DNA of 64,000 bases from Myoxocephalus aenaeus (GCA_038501785.1 JBAMJR010000031.1:13864001-13928000), one strand, 5' to 3'; shown: positions 22,822 to 35,600, counted from the stretch's first letter. Notes: generated by a model not told the origin, from the letters alone. Numbers and translations: made by a program.

Positions 22822-24235
22822 TTGAGATACCAAGTCATAATTATCAGATACTACGTCATAATTATGAGATGCTATCTCATAATAATGACTGACAGGATTT
22901 TTCTTTTTCATCACTGTGACTGAAATGTGCTTCCATATGATCCTCTGTGTGTTTTTTAGGGGTCAAAATCTTCTTATTTACATGTTACACTTTTCATAAT
23001 TGCTCCAGCAGTAAAATAACAACTGACCAAACTGAATTGACTGTTAGCCTCCGAATGAAGATTAAACTGAATGACATATCATTACAGCTGGAACATATGT
23101 CGGCCTCAACTTGGTGTCAACAAGGGAAATACATATTTTTCTCTGTGAGGAACAACAAATTAACAGAAGAGATTTCCTCTTAAATGTGATGATTTTGACC
23201 AATTCAGAAACATCAAACATGACGTGATGTCACGCTCGGACTTTAAAGACAACCTATTACAGACGTGTGAAGAACATGGATCCAGATGAAGAACTCTGTC
23301 AGTAATCTGCTCTAAATGTTTTTCTTAATCCTCTCCAGCCTTCAAAATATGATTAAAGTGGACATTCTCATTTATTGGCTTTGACTTTGTGTTTCAGTTT
23401 TTGAAAAGGGAACGATAAGCAGACGTTCAGAGCATTAACGTTACCCTTCTGCGTCAATATACTATTATAGTGACATCGGGGGATATTTTCTGAGATGTAG
23501 AATATGACAAGTATGGATGAGATCACGTAGAATAATCAGAGTAAACGCAGCATTAAGTGTCAATGCCTCACATATTCCTCATTAACATAATAAGAAACTG
23601 CAGAAGTTACATTTCAAGTTTTAATTTAAATTAGCAGCAAGGCTATTCCCGACGTTGGGGACTTTTTTATTTTCAACGTGTACTTGAAAGGATTGCAGTG
23701 CATAAAAGCTTTTGGGGTAATGTCTCCTCTCTGGCATGTTGGGTGTGGCAGACCATCTATGTGGAATTGATTTTTTTCTTTTCTTCTGTGGGTGTCATCA
23801 ATTGCCTCCAGCTCGTCACATACCCCTCACTTTTAAGTGCCAATTTGCATTGAAAATCTAATTGAGCACTGGATCATCCTAATCAGGTTCTCTTGCCACT
23901 GGAATTTTTGTAGTAATAATTAAATTCTCCCTTTAATTCAAGAGATGACCCATCAGCCTGCTTCTCTGCTGTCAATCATCCAAACTGTTTCCAACCAGGG
24001 ATTTACAGCCAAATGGGATTTGAGAAAGTATGAAGGTATCAATGAAAAAACAAGCATCTCAGGGATATTACGCTTGCTGAGGCAGTGACCATGAACATCA
24101 GGCCAAGGAGGAATGTTTTCATTCCAACTATTAATATAATTTGGGCACTGGAAATTCGCTTCAGCATGGAGGTGATTAATGTTAAACAAGGTGTTTATAT
24201 CCTTTCTCATGCTTCAAATGAGTGTTTTACAACAT
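22822..24235. other. repeat-poor AT-rich sequence, candidate conserved non-coding element
   Basis: From about 23800 to 24235 there are no recognisable repeats, and homeodomain-like words (AATCTAATTGAGC, TTAATTCAAG, TAATAATTAAATT) cluster. No open frame with a known domain is present. Enhancer function is inference only. The L2 LINE at 24236 abuts it. Confidence 0.35.
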
Positions 24236-25694
24236 TACAACATTCCCAAATCAGAAGCCGTGGATGAGCAGTGAGGTTCGCTTACTGAAGGCACGCAACA
24301 CCGCCTTCAGATCAGGTGATGCGCAAGACTACAGCTCATCCAGAGCCAACCTGAAGAGGGGCATCAAGAGGGCCAAGCACAGCCACAAGCTAAGGACTGA
24401 GGAGTACTTTAACAACAACTCCGACCCCCGACGCATGTGGCAAGGCATCCAGGCCGTTACGGATTACAAACCCTCCAATACCACCCCCCAAACCTGCGAC
24501 GCCTCCCTTCCGGATGAGCTTAACTACTTTTATGCCCGCTTTGACAGGGACAACCAGGATGCGGAGGCCATCAAGACTTTGCCCCCTGCAGACCACCAGC
24601 CCCTCACCCTCTCCCCCACCGACGTGTGCGCTGCGCTAAGCAGGATCAATGCACGTAAGGCTGCTGGCCCTGATGGCATCCCCGGACGCGTGCTCAAGGC
24701 CTGTGCTGGGCAGCTGACTGGGGTCCTGACTGACATCTTCAACCTGTCACTGGCCCAAGCAGCCGTACCCACATGCTTCAAACTCACCTCAATCGTGCCA
24801 GTGCCAAAGCACTCCACTGCATCGAGCCTAAACGACTTCCGCCCTGTTGCACTCACCCCCATCATCATGAACTGCTTCGAGCGGCTGGTCCTGGCTCATC
24901 TCAAAACCTGCCTACCACCCACACTGGACCCCCTCCAATTTGCGTACCGCCAGAACAGGAGTACAGAGGACGCCATCGCCACAGCGCTTCACTCCGCCCT
25001 CTCCCACCTGGACAACAACAACACCTATGTGAGAATGCTGTTCATCGATTTCAGTTCAGCATTTAACACCATCATCCCCTCCAAACTGAACACCAAACTA
25101 GGTGAGCTTGGCATCGACACCTCCCTCTGCAGCTGGATACTGGATTTCCTAACCAACAGACCCCAGTATGTTAGGTTAGGCAATCGCACCTCCTCGACCC
25201 TCACCCTGAACACTGGCGTTCCACAATGCTGTGTGCTGAGTCCTCTCGTCTACTCCCTGTTCACCTATGACTGCACGCCTGTATATGGTTCCAATACCAT
25301 CATCAAGTTTGCAGACGACACAACGGTGGTGGGCCTCATCAACAACAATGATGAGTCGGCATACAGGGAGGAGGTCCGGCACCTGGCGGCGTGGTGCGCC
25401 AACAACAACCTGACCCACTAACACCAAGAAGACCAAAGAGCTCATTGTGGACTTCAGGAAGACAAAGCGCTGCACACACTCCCCCATCCATATCAATGGA
25501 ACGGAGGTTGAGCGTGTCTCCAGCTTCAGGTTCCTGGGTGTCCACATCTCAGAGGACCTCTCTTGGACCCTCAACATCTCAACCCTGGTCAAAAAGGCAC
25601 ACCAGCTCTTCTTCCTGAGGAGACTGAAGAAGATCCACATGTCTCTTCTGATCGTGGTGAACTTCTACCACTGCACCATCGAGAGCATCCTTAC
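24236..25694 (+). pseudogene. L2/Maui-type LINE reverse transcriptase (5'-truncated, frameshifted)
   Basis: The frame opens at about 24240 (NQKPWMSSEVR) and runs to a stop at 25419-25421. It resumes in the +1 frame (NTKKTKELIVDFRKTKR from 25420) until it is cut near 25694. Reverse transcriptase landmarks are in order: ARKAAGPDGIPGRVLKAC, LNDFRPVALTPIIMNCFERL, the motif A aspartate in LFIDFSSAFNTI, GVPQCCVLSPLVYSL and the FADDTTVVG catalytic box. In the GVPQ motif the usual Gly after Gln is Cys, a likely inactivating change. The endonuclease domain is missing (5' truncation). Target-primed reverse transcription is the family's activity; this copy is dead. Confidence 0.92.
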
Positions 25695-26041
25695 TAACTG
25701 CAGAGATAGGGTAAGGAGCTCGGACATCAGGGGGAGCTTGGAGTCGAGTCGCTGCTCCTTCGTGTCGAAAGGAGTCAGCTGAGGTGGTTCGGGCATCTAG
25801 TCAGGATGCCTCCTGGACGCCTCCCATTAGAGGTTTTCCAGGCACGTCCAACTGGTAGGAGACCCTGGGGAAGACCGAGGACACGCTGGAGGGATTATAT
25901 CTCCCGGCTGGCCTTGAAACGCCTCGGGATCCCCCAGAATGAGCTGGAAAGTGTTGCGGGTGAGAGGGAAGCCTGGGTCGGCCTGCTGAACCTGCTGCCA
26001 CCGCGACCCAACCCCGGATAAGCGGCTGATATTGGATGGAT

Positions 26042-26043
<2 letters not shown>
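25695..26043 (+). mobile_element. RTE/Rex3-type LINE 3' fragment
   Basis: The reading frame switches abruptly from L2 to a different LINE C terminus. It encodes RWFGH (near 25783-25797), then MPPGRLPLEVFQARPT, RPWGRPRTRWRDYISRLA and a Pro-rich end with a stop at 26019-26021, followed by GGATAAGCGG and a GGATGGATGGAT tail. The RWFGH...RPRTRW order and GATG-type tail fit RTE clade elements (Rex3 in fish). It is 5'-truncated, as is typical for LINE insertions. Confidence 0.75.

Positions 26044-26088
<45 letters not shown>
26044..26088. repeat. (TA)n microsatellite
   Basis: A pure TA run that follows directly from the GGATGGATGGATA tail of the RTE fragment. It probably grew from the LINE tail. 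Confidence 0.97.
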
Positions 26089-26090
<2 letters not shown>

Positions 26091-26812
26091 TATTAGCGCG
26101 TTATTAGCGCGTTATTAGCGCGTTATTAACGCCGTTAACGCAAACCAATTTTAACGCCATCAATTTTATTAACGGCGTTAACGCATTTTCATTTTTCATT
26201 TTTTTTCTCGCGAGCACCACGCCGGATGTAGCTCAACCGGAAGCAAAACAATAGGCACGCCGTTTGGGCTTGGAAGCTCGGCGAACAGGTGCGCGTGCTT
26301 CTGCGAACAGGTGCGCGTGCCAGAAGGGAGCGCGAGTGAACACATTGAACACAGCAGGAGAGAACGCAACGTTAGCCAGCTAGCTAAAGCTCCGGTGGAA
26401 AATTATTATCTAAATAATATTTTGAGGAGGTAGATTTTGAGGTGAAGGGACTGACAAGGCAGAAGGTAAAGTGGTCCACCGTTCTATCAATAAGCAGACC
26501 TGCCAACCTGTACGCAATTTGCGTAGCGGATACGCATTTTGACGTCAAAGTACGCTGGTAAAAATTAGTCTAAAATTAATTTTAGACTAATTGACCAGCA
26601 CACATTATATGCAATGCAATATAATGCATGACGAGTATTTAATGACTTATCAATATATAGGTTATATATCAAGGTTGGCAGGTCTGAATAAGGCTAAACT
26701 AGAAGTTAACACTAATACAAACATTATTTTTGCAGCATGAGTGTGTTAGGGGAGAAGGATGCAGCCATTGTTAAACAGCTGGATTGAAATGCAGCTGGAA
26801 CTGGTCCGGGGG
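26089..26812 (+). mobile_element. hAT fragment, same family as 49491-50943, inverted
   Basis: From about 26090 the sequence matches the reverse complement of roughly 50200-50930: GTTAACGCAAACC, the ATTTTAACGCC block, GGATGTAGCTCAACCGG, and so on. The outermost terminus TAGTGCTGTCA is lost, and an 11-bp TTATTAGCGCG unit is repeated three times in its place. The transposase start codon is at 26737, but the frame stops after 16 codons (TGA 26785-26787). A 7-bp deletion between direct CTGGAT repeats, relative to the full copy, causes the stop. Homology ends near 26812. Confidence 0.85.
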
Positions 26813-27146
26813 TGGAGGAGAGAGAAAGAGGAGGAGGAGTAGCATGCCGTGAACTTACATTTACGTTGAGATCGGTCGACCAATGACAGTTCTCTCTACA
26901 GTCAGAGCTTGCGCAAGAAGGTGGAACGTGAGGGAGATACCATTTCCAAAACGTGTAAGGAGGTAATAACTATTTTCCCGCACGTAGCAAAATCCCGGAC
27001 GTACCATTTCCAAAACTTGTAAGGGGGTAATAACTATTTTCCCGCACGTAGCAAAATCCCGGACGTTTTTGGAATCCCTGCCGGACGCTTTTTTTAGGTC
27101 TCGAAAAGAGGACATGTCCGGGAAAAAGAGGACGTCTGGTCACCCT
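26813..27146. mobile_element. DNA-transposon fragment with TAGGGTGACCA-type end
   Basis: Ends GTCTGGTCACCCTA (27133-27146). Read on the minus strand this is TAGGGTGACCAGACGTCCTC, a terminus widespread in vertebrate DNA-transposon fossils. Inside, a 64-bp unit is repeated in tandem (26938-27001 and 27002-27065, beginning TACCATTTCCAAAAC). The superfamily is not certain. The open frame on the minus strand (26861-27115) is only a translation of these repeats. Confidence 0.55.
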
Positions 27147-27295
27147 AATATATGTTTATACTGTCTTCATTATATTATTCACCACATCGCGCTGCACCTT
27201 TAACTGCTTCTCTTTTGCACTCTGGACAGATGCAAACTCCATTTCGTTGTCATAGTACTTGTACTATGTGCAATGACAATAAAGTTGAATCTGAA
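27147..27295 (+). mobile_element. L2/Maui-type LINE 3' end (continuation)
   Basis: Contains the L2-type 3'-UTR ending: TGCACTCTGGACAGATGCAA, CATTTCGTTGTCATAGTACT and TGCAATGACAATAAAGTTG, followed by a (GAATCT)n tail. It most simply belongs to the same L2 copy as 24236-25694, the intervening LINE sequence having been replaced or deleted by later insertions. Confidence 0.8.
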
Positions 27296-27304
27296 TCTGA
27301 AACC

Positions 27305-30300
27305 ACGTGATTATGAGTATTTATCCTTTCTCAACCCTCAACTAACTTAACACAGTGGTAGCAGAAAATGCCAACTCATATAACAAAAAAAGCATGATAA
27401 ATAAAAAAAATTAAAAGTATGATATCTTACAAAACCAGGAAAAAAGGTACATTTCCACTCACTACACGCATGCATGTCTAGTTCGGTTTAGGCAACAAAA
27501 ACACTCAGTTAGGTTTAGGAATAGATTGTTGTTTGGGTCAATATAACTGCAGAAATGTTGTTGTTGAAGTACGCAAATAATGTGACAAATGAGTCGACGT
27601 TTCCTGGCTGAAAGATCGGTGTTAGTTGGACCCATCCGCCTGTGCTTTTGTAGTCTTAATACTTCCTCGTTCATGATTACGTTGATAATAAACAAAATTA
27701 TTGAATGAGATACCTACGAATTATGGCACATTATTTTGGTATGTATAGCGCTACAGGTGCAGGATGAAACCAGCCTGGGAAATACTCTTGAGCTGTCTTC
27801 TAATCATCCATAATAACTTCTTTAGTGAACTTAGTGAAATTCTGAGTGTTGTTGCCACAAATTAATGAAAATAAGTAAATGAGTTCAGTGACACAATTAT
27901 TCCCTTCGCAGCACAACCAGTGAGAAATGTTTGAGTGCCTAAAACGCTTTATTTGCACACATTATTTAGCATCTGATGTCCTCTCAGACAAAACGACCCT
28001 GACCAGTCAGACAAATGTGTGAGCAACACGGCATCTCCCAACACATTATTCTGGCAACCATGAAATGTTTGGTCAGACATCAATCTTTCTTTTTCCTTTT
28101 AATGCAAAAAAATAGAGGTCATGGCTTGTGACGCAATATGCAGCCTGTCTGCGCCTCGGAAGATGGAAGTCGAGCCCGATTTCAAGGTAGACTGCCCGGC
28201 TAAATTTAGGAGCTGTAATTCATTCATCACCCAGTTAGTGAATGCACCAGAGATGCCCATTCTTCTTCCTAGGTGTTAAATATGTCCTTCAGGGTCTCTG
28301 CCCATGACTTTGAAACAGTCTGCTGAACAAGGTTTCCTCAACAAATCTACCCCGCCAACGTGTATCTACATTGTATCCCACAAGTACACAGTTCTGTCGT
28401 CACGTTTGATCTGCCCTGGTAAAAAAAAGAAGATAAAAGCTTGTAATAAGCAGGAAAAATAGTCACTCTTAATTTTCTTTTATTACTCAGGCGTTAAAAG
28501 ATGTTTTCCCTTTCTAGTTTGCGAGATTTGCACTTTCCCTGCACTGTGTGCATGTATTATGATGCCAATTTGTAAAGACCAAACACCGCATTCAGGGTCA
28601 ATGCCGGGAATCGATCGGGGACAGGGCGGGGCGGGGGTAGTGAGTTTATTGCCGTCGTAAATCAACAATTGGGATTGAGGGGAAAAAAGGAAAAGGCGAA
28701 AGCTTCTCACATCGACCCTTCACTTAGTTAATCCCCATCATGAAGGAAACACATGTGTGAGCTGCAGACAAAAAGTCATGAATGAAACAAACATCGCATC
28801 GCGGTGAGGGAAGAACGAGACGGCCGTGGGTCACAAATGAAGGCCGGTGCAGACCATCCAGCCGGGGATCATTACAGGTCGACTATCCATCATGAATCCT
28901 ATTTCATGCGTCACCCTTTAGACTAAAAAGGGAATTATGTTGTTAAATTTTTCACTCAGCTCGGGGAATATTATTAAACAGACTCCTCAAGAACAAATTG
29001 ACTAGTGAATGCAGAAAAGAACATTTGAAGACTTCCAATGTGGAACGTAACCGCCAACTCGCCCACATGTTCAATTCAACGCGACTCTTCCGAATGCTAT
29101 TCAAACTCAACGCAAACACTTCACTGCTTTCATTCAGCTGTCCGAGACATTTGGTCTGGAAAAATTTAACCGGTTCACGTGTGCACAGATTCACATTCAA
29201 GGCCAATTTTTGCTTCACAAACGATGATGTGAAAGGACCTTTTTCATGTACGTTTCCTTGGCATGGCGTTCCACAAACGCCCGCGTTGATGAAAACAACG
29301 CAGTAACGACAGTCATATGGGTGAGTGCAGTCATGTGGGGAGCGGCGGATTGTGTTTCATTCATTCACGGAGGTGGCTGGCGACATTCTCGTGTTGTAAC
29401 TGTGAGCTGCTCAAGTGAATGTGGTAAAAGAAACCACAGTTTACTAATCCCCTCCCCTGAAAAGAGATTGCCTGGTCAACTAGAACACAAAAGGTCTGTC
29501 AAGTTACTCGGTAGCCTCCCTCAAGTGTTTGGAGGGGCTATATTTGCCTTTCCCAGAGGTGGAGGATGTCCTCAAATATTTTCAAGGGCTTTGGATTGAG
29601 GGTGATTTATTAGCAGAAAAGGAATATTATTCAAGCATGTTTTCATTCATGAAACCCTAACCCTAATCACCAGAAACAAAGAGTCATGTTTTCTTAGCTA
29701 TACAACGAGTCCTTCATTTCTTCATAGGGAGCACCTTCATGTTTCTACAGTAGCCCAGAACAGACAAAGCAAATACTGGCTGTCTTTTGTCTATATGCAT
29801 TTCCTGAAGGCCACCGTAATTCTCGGACATGCTGGTGAAACTGCGCTAACGTGAGTTGCAGAATGCGGAAAAAAAACAGTGGTACCGCCAGCCGAGAAAT
29901 AAACTGAGAAATAGCTGAGTTATATACAAATTCATCATCCATACAGTTGTCAGGAACAAGGTTATTAGTTACAGATTCCAAAAAACGGCAAGCTGTAAAC
30001 ATGTTTATTGCTATAAGGTCGGGTCATTTTACATGGGTGTCTATCGGCGCTTTTCTCAGGTGACCGTTTGAGAAACTGACGTTTTTGTCACTTCCACATT
30101 GGCGAACGGTGGTTTTGCACCTGGCGGCGCACTTTAATGCAGTCTTAGAAAGAGTGGATGAGCCACGGGGTTTTCAGTTGGTTTTAATCTGCAACCACAC
30201 CGCTAGATGCCGCCAAAGCCTGCACACAGTCCCCATTAAATAAAAGAAGCAGTACCACAATGAAGGTTTATTTAAGTAACAGTACACAAGTATTGTTAAC

Positions 30301-31296
30301 GTACTAAAAATCAAAGAAATGAATACAAATAATGCAGAATTGCCCATTTATAATTATTAAAGCAGTCATGTATAAATCACAAAAAAAATCCATCAACTCT
30401 CGCGAGAAAGTCACAGTTACAAAGTACCGTAAACGTCGGGTTACAAGCCACTCCTACCGGCCACTGCTGCTGCTACTGCTGCTGCTACTGCTACTAAGTT
30501 AGCGGGGGAAGTGACGGAGCGCTAGCAGGAGCCCCAGCTGGCTACAGCGGGGAGCTGTCGGGGACACTGACCGAAGGTAGTAGCGGCTTGTAACCTGACG
30601 TTCGGTAGGTGGGTGTCAGTCATGGCACAGCCAATGGTTCCATGCCTGTTCATTCTCCAAAGCATTATACATGTAACATGGTCAAAATAATGTATTCATG
30701 AAGGTTTGCTTAACAAACTAAATGTATTTTATGCCATTTATTCATATGGTGGTCGCATTTGTTTCCCTCGTTCCTCATCATTAATAGACTTTGGTCACTT
30801 TTATCTCAAGTGCAGTTCCTTCCATTTTTTTCCTGTTGATAGCGTGTGTCAATTATTGGATGCCTGGAAGAACTCAGTTCAACAACTTCTCTCGTTCTCT
30901 AAATTTATTTACTAAATGATCACAAGCAAAGTAGTAAGCGCTGCAATTGCAAAAGCAGTGAGTGGTACAGCCAACACGCAGGTTGGGCAAAGAACAACCG
31001 CCCCACCAACGGAAGTGGGGCCTTTCATACACAGTTTATCGTCACAGGTTCGTCTCGCCTCGTCCTAACATCTGATTCGCTCTGTCCTGTCAAGAGGAGG
31101 AGAATCCCGTGTTCTCATCTTTTCTCACAAGACTGGAACGTGCAACGACCAGTCTGCTTCCATAATGTCAATATACTGATAAACAGTTGTGGGTGTTGAA
31201 GTGCGCAGGCGTGTGACTAACTTCCCTTGAGAACTGGACATTTCATAGACACAACAGCTGCATAGCTGTGTTATACTGACCTCGCTAACCTGAACT
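27305..31296. other. unassigned sequence with weak repeat traces
   Basis: At 27478-27540 a TTTAGGCAACAAAAACACTC phrase recalls a common teleost repeat; related wording (TTTTTCCTAAACCTAAG) is at 34850-34866. At 30170-30240 the phrase CAACCACACCGCTAGATGCC, followed by CTGCACACAG, recalls another common teleost MITE/SINE-like repeat. A GC-rich patch at 28600-28650 holds GGGCGGGGCGGGGG boxes. No gene was recognised. Confidence 0.4.
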
Positions 31297-31714
31297 TTAA
31301 CCCTTGTATGGTGTTCATTTTTTTGTTACTCAGCAGGTGTTGTGGGTCTGTTGGACCCGCTGTATTTGTTTTTTTTTAATTCAACACAATCAAACAATTT
31401 TATGTTAAAATACTCAACAGATGTTTTCTTCATCCCAATTAAAAGCAATATAAACAGCAAATATGGTTAATATTTGCTGTTTACCTTTGTTATAACACAT
31501 TTAAGAATTAAAGTGCTACTCGTTTTTTTGTTTTTTGTTGATAAAATCAATAAAATCAATTATAATCAAGATGAGTGGACAAAATTCAACAAATTTACAA
31601 ATGAAGCAAGGTTGTTCATAACTATTGACTTTTATTTATTTGAATTTCATTGAATTTCATTAGTAATGAGGTCATTTTACATAGCACAACATAGGGCTGT
31701 GGCTCGTCTTCTTT

Positions 31715-31942
31715 TTGGCTGATGCTCAATCTCATTCAGACTCTGAATTTTCATTATATTCTGACACTTCTGACACTTCTTCATCTACCTCATCACCATC
31801 TTCTCTCTCTTCAAAAATCAATTCCAAGGCCCTCTCAGCAGAGAATCTTTTGGCCATCTTGATCAGTTGTGATAAGGAACCACACTGGCAACGCTATATT
31901 TATAGTGTCGCACCCCAAACTTTCAGTTGGGTTAGAAAATAA
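31715..31942 (+). pseudogene. putative piggyBac N-terminal coding remnant
   Basis: A 75-codon frame starting MADAQSHSDSEFSLYSD, continuing with a Ser/Thr-rich acidic run and ending SVAPQTFSWVRK. A Ser/Asp-rich N terminus is usual for piggyBac transposases, and the position just inside the 5' end fits. There is no catalytic motif, so the assignment rests on context. Confidence 0.45.
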
Positions 31943-31971
31943 GGATTGGTTCCCGTGGGACAGAGGGGGGG

Positions 31972-32262
31972 TGTGAGAGCAGGCAGGTGTAGGTGTTTGA
32001 ATTTTGCATCAATATTGCAAACTTGTGTGGGAACGGCGCGCGCGCATGCATACACACACACACACTGATTTACAGCAGGCCCACAAACACACACACACAC
32101 ACACACGCACAGGCGCGTGAACACACACACACAGAGGGTAAAAAGTGTGGGAATGTGAGAGCAGGCAGGTGTAAGTGCTTGAATTTTGCATCAATGTTGC
32201 AAACTTGTGTGGGAACGGCGCGCGCGCACACACGCACACACACACACACAGATTTACAGCAG

Positions 32263-32338
<76 letters not shown>
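31972..32338. repeat. 182-bp tandem duplication with expanded (CA)n tract
   Basis: The unit beginning TGTGAGAGCAGGCAGGTGTA occurs at 31972 and again at 32154 with few differences. Each carries a GGCGCGCGCGC run, CA repeats and GATTTACAGCAGGC. The last CA tract is expanded (32266-32338, about 73 bp), followed by another CTTACAGCAGGCCC. The alternating CA and CGCGCGCG sequence has strong Z-DNA potential. Confidence 0.9.
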
Positions 32339-32340
<2 letters not shown>

Positions 32341-32626
32341 ACAGCAGGCCCAGACATGAGGAGGACAGACTGAAGGTACACAGGACCTACAATTTCCACA
32401 CTTTTATTAGCCCGGGTCCAGTGGACCCGAACACCCTGTATGTAATATAAATGTGTAGGGGGGGGGGTTACGGTGTGTGGTCGATGAAAATTTTGTCTGA
32501 TATATGCTCTTCGCAGAAAATGAGCCAAGGCCAATAAGTCTGAGTTTGAAAAAATAATGAATCATATTATTTTTGTTTTGATGAAAAATGAAAACGGGTC
32601 CCACAGACCCGAACACCATACAAGGG

Positions 32627-35600
32627 TAGACATGAAGAGTAATGCAATGAAGAATATCTACAGAATATAAGGATTTATATTATCAATCCCCCTTTTTACA
32701 TAATTTATTATGTAAACTAAACAATAATATAAAGCTACAACAATGGACTATATCAGTTCATACCTATGTGTGTTAATTATTTAACAGAGTGGAAATCTCT
32801 AACACTGTCGAGCTTGACTCTCTTCTCATTTTCTATTTACCGAGTAGCAGAATAAAAGCATTTTGTAAATACATTAAAGAGTACATCTTCCATTTATAAA
32901 TGCAAGGATTCCTGATGAAGATTCATGATGAGATCTGCAAGCCCTTAATTACACTGAAAATGAAAGCAATATGGTTGGGTTGTGTTAGTGCAGCAGCAAT
33001 CAATTATTGGGTTTTCCCTGAATAGCATTAATTGATGTGAAATTAGCATCCACGCCTTCAGCTCTGAGCCCATTATCCGGCGATTACATTGCAGGAATAA
33101 AAAATGAGAGTCAATTCATTTGAGTGATTTCACACTCCAAAAAACACTCACAGATTTGGAGGGAAAAAAATGATGAAGTGTGCTGCTGAGTAATGATAAA
33201 CTTCTCAAGTATCCTGTTAATTAGACGGTTTGAGAAGTTAGTCATCAGGCGGTGAGAACATTTTCTGTGACGTCTCGAGAAAACGAGAAATGGGGCTTAA
33301 AATGCAGATCGAGGTTTAGCATTGCACCTTTAAATTGAATCAAAGCAACATAAAGAAAAGAACAAACATTTGTGATTATTTTCAGAGCCAAATCCAACCA
33401 TCTGGACCTCTGATAAAGAAGAAACAAATCAACAGAGCTTGTTCATGCACTTCCATCGCACGAGAGTCAACCACCTCTTGGCAAGGAGAGCACCGGCGGC
33501 ACTTGTCTTTGCTCCGTCCACTGGGCAGGATTGGGCTAACAAGAGGGTCAGTGGCAGTGATGGAGGAGACGGGCAGCGGCGGCCCCCGAGGGACGCATGA
33601 CTCGGTGCTTTAATCTTCGCAATGATAATCATCTGTGGTGGCAGGAACTGCAGGGAGGCAGTTAGGGCCTATTTGCAGCTCAGTCAAAAGCGCACACGCT
33701 CAAATGGATGATCTTCTGCATGTCTGAAGGAGACGAGGTGGTGGAGGAGGAGGAGGAGGCGGAGGAAGTGAAGGGGCAGGGAGATCATAACCAGCGGCTT
33801 GTCCTTGATGGCGACCACGTTGACGAGTTTGATGGCTTCGATGGAATTACTTGACTTAATTTAAATCATAAAACAATGTAAGACAGATGGGGTCTGACCT
33901 TAAGTTTAAACGGAGTATTACTCACTTTCTTCATTAGCGTTTGCCTCACTTTAAACCAATAATTTATATATATACATACATACATACATCATTTACTGTC
34001 GAGAAAACCCACAGAAATGTACAACTGAGTATCGCTTAAATCGAATAAATATCAAAATCAAATCTTGCTTTGCCTCAAAAGTACAATTACAAACAGTTTG
34101 CAGAATGTACATTAAGATAATTGAACCATTGCTGCTTTGTAGGAGCTCATTCAGTTTGAAACTCCTCGCCAACACGTCACTTAAAGACTAATCTCATCAG
34201 TATGAAGCCATAATCTATCAATAGGAATTTAGAGGTGTCCACGTCTGGGGAAAAAAAGTCTCCTTGTTCTTTCCAAGCAATTACTCTAATAGAGCCATCC
34301 ATGAAATTTACTACTGTTACTAATGGCCACCATGCTGCTTGTCCAAGCTACAGTACACAGTTAAACTTTGCAGGATGAGTCCTAAAAGCAAGCAGGATTT
34401 TAAAATTCAAGCCGCATTACTAGAGGTGAAAAGTACATTTTCTCAAGTACTGTACTTGAATTTGAGTGATTATATTTCAGAGGGAACTTGTCCTTTTTAT
34501 TACTATCATTATTTAGTAAAGTGAGACATGTGATGTGGGACTGCACAAGTCAGAAGTCCCCACACTGGGTGGCATGACAGGATTAACACGACGGGGCGAA
34601 ACAACAAACTAAAACCCCGACAGATCATGTAGTGTGAGTGTTACTGAAGGTGTAGGGCAGGTTGTTGTGGAGGATTCCTGTGAGTGTGTATTGGTGCGAA
34701 CCCCAATCGTATGTCATGGGAAGGTGTATGTAGAGCACAAAGACATTACAAGGATATTCTGCGTGTCATGGTAACACTTTTAAGGCTCGTGCAGTGAAAC
34801 AGCTGCAGTTAGTTTACGTACGACGTATCCTAAGCCCAACCGTGAAGTTTTTCCTAAACCTAAGTAATTATTAAACAACCTAAGATAAGTACAGAAAACT
34901 TGTCACAAACACAAAATAAGTAAGTTACTTATTTAATAAGTAAATAAGTCAAATGTGAACAGCGTAACATAAGTAACGAAAAGTCACAAATACCAAGTAA
35001 TATCAAACGAACTGAACAACCCTTTGAGACAGGACATTGTTTGTTTACTTATTTTAAGCCCATACATGAAGTTTTTTTCCCCAAATTGTTTTATGCATCA
35101 AGCGCTGGGCTATCCAGAAAGTGATGCCAGGGGTCCGACCGAGCGTCCTTGTGTGACGAGTCAGGAGTAGGAACGTGTCGACAGAGTAACCGGCCGTAGA
35201 GCTACGGCGCTAGCATGAATAACTATGTGGTTTAAAAACTGCTTTTGCAACAACACAATGTACTTCAGACTTCATCTTTCTTTAATTATGTATTTATTCC
35301 TTGAACCACATGTCTTGTTACGAACCGGCACTTTTGGCAGCAGGAAACATATCTTTTTGTCAATATTTCAACGTCATTACCCTCAATTCATGTCAGATGA
35401 TTTGAGCAAATTGCACACCTGTATGTTCACATTTTTACCATGGTCTCTGATTAAACAGGTTCTTACTGGACAATGAAACAAAAGCTTCAATGCTGGTGGG
35501 TTTATTTGTGCTGAAAACATACATACTGCAAATTAAGTTCCCACCGTTATCCAGAACCAACGACTAAATACATTATATGTGACACTGCAGACTCACTGAG

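Larger units (their letters stand above)
31301..32626 (+). mobile_element. piggyBac element, second family, 16-bp perfect inverted repeats
   Basis: Starts CCCTTGTATGGTGTTC after TTAA (31297-31300) and ends GAACACCATACAAGGG at 32626, a perfect 16-bp inverted repeat. The right target site reads TAGA instead of TTAA, so it has decayed by two bases. Subterminal blocks GGGTCTGTTGGACCCG and ACGGGTCCCACAGACCCG are also related palindromes. A short acidic coding remnant lies at 31715-31942 and there is no catalytic core. A CA-rich region of 182-bp tandem duplications fills the middle. Confidence 0.82.

Noticed and set aside
29652..29666. Telomere-like AACCCTAACCCTAA
   Set aside because: Only about two units; far too short for an interstitial telomere array.
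31993..32534. Long His/Thr- and Cys/Val-repeat frames on both strands
   Set aside because: They are translations of (CA)n and its complement.
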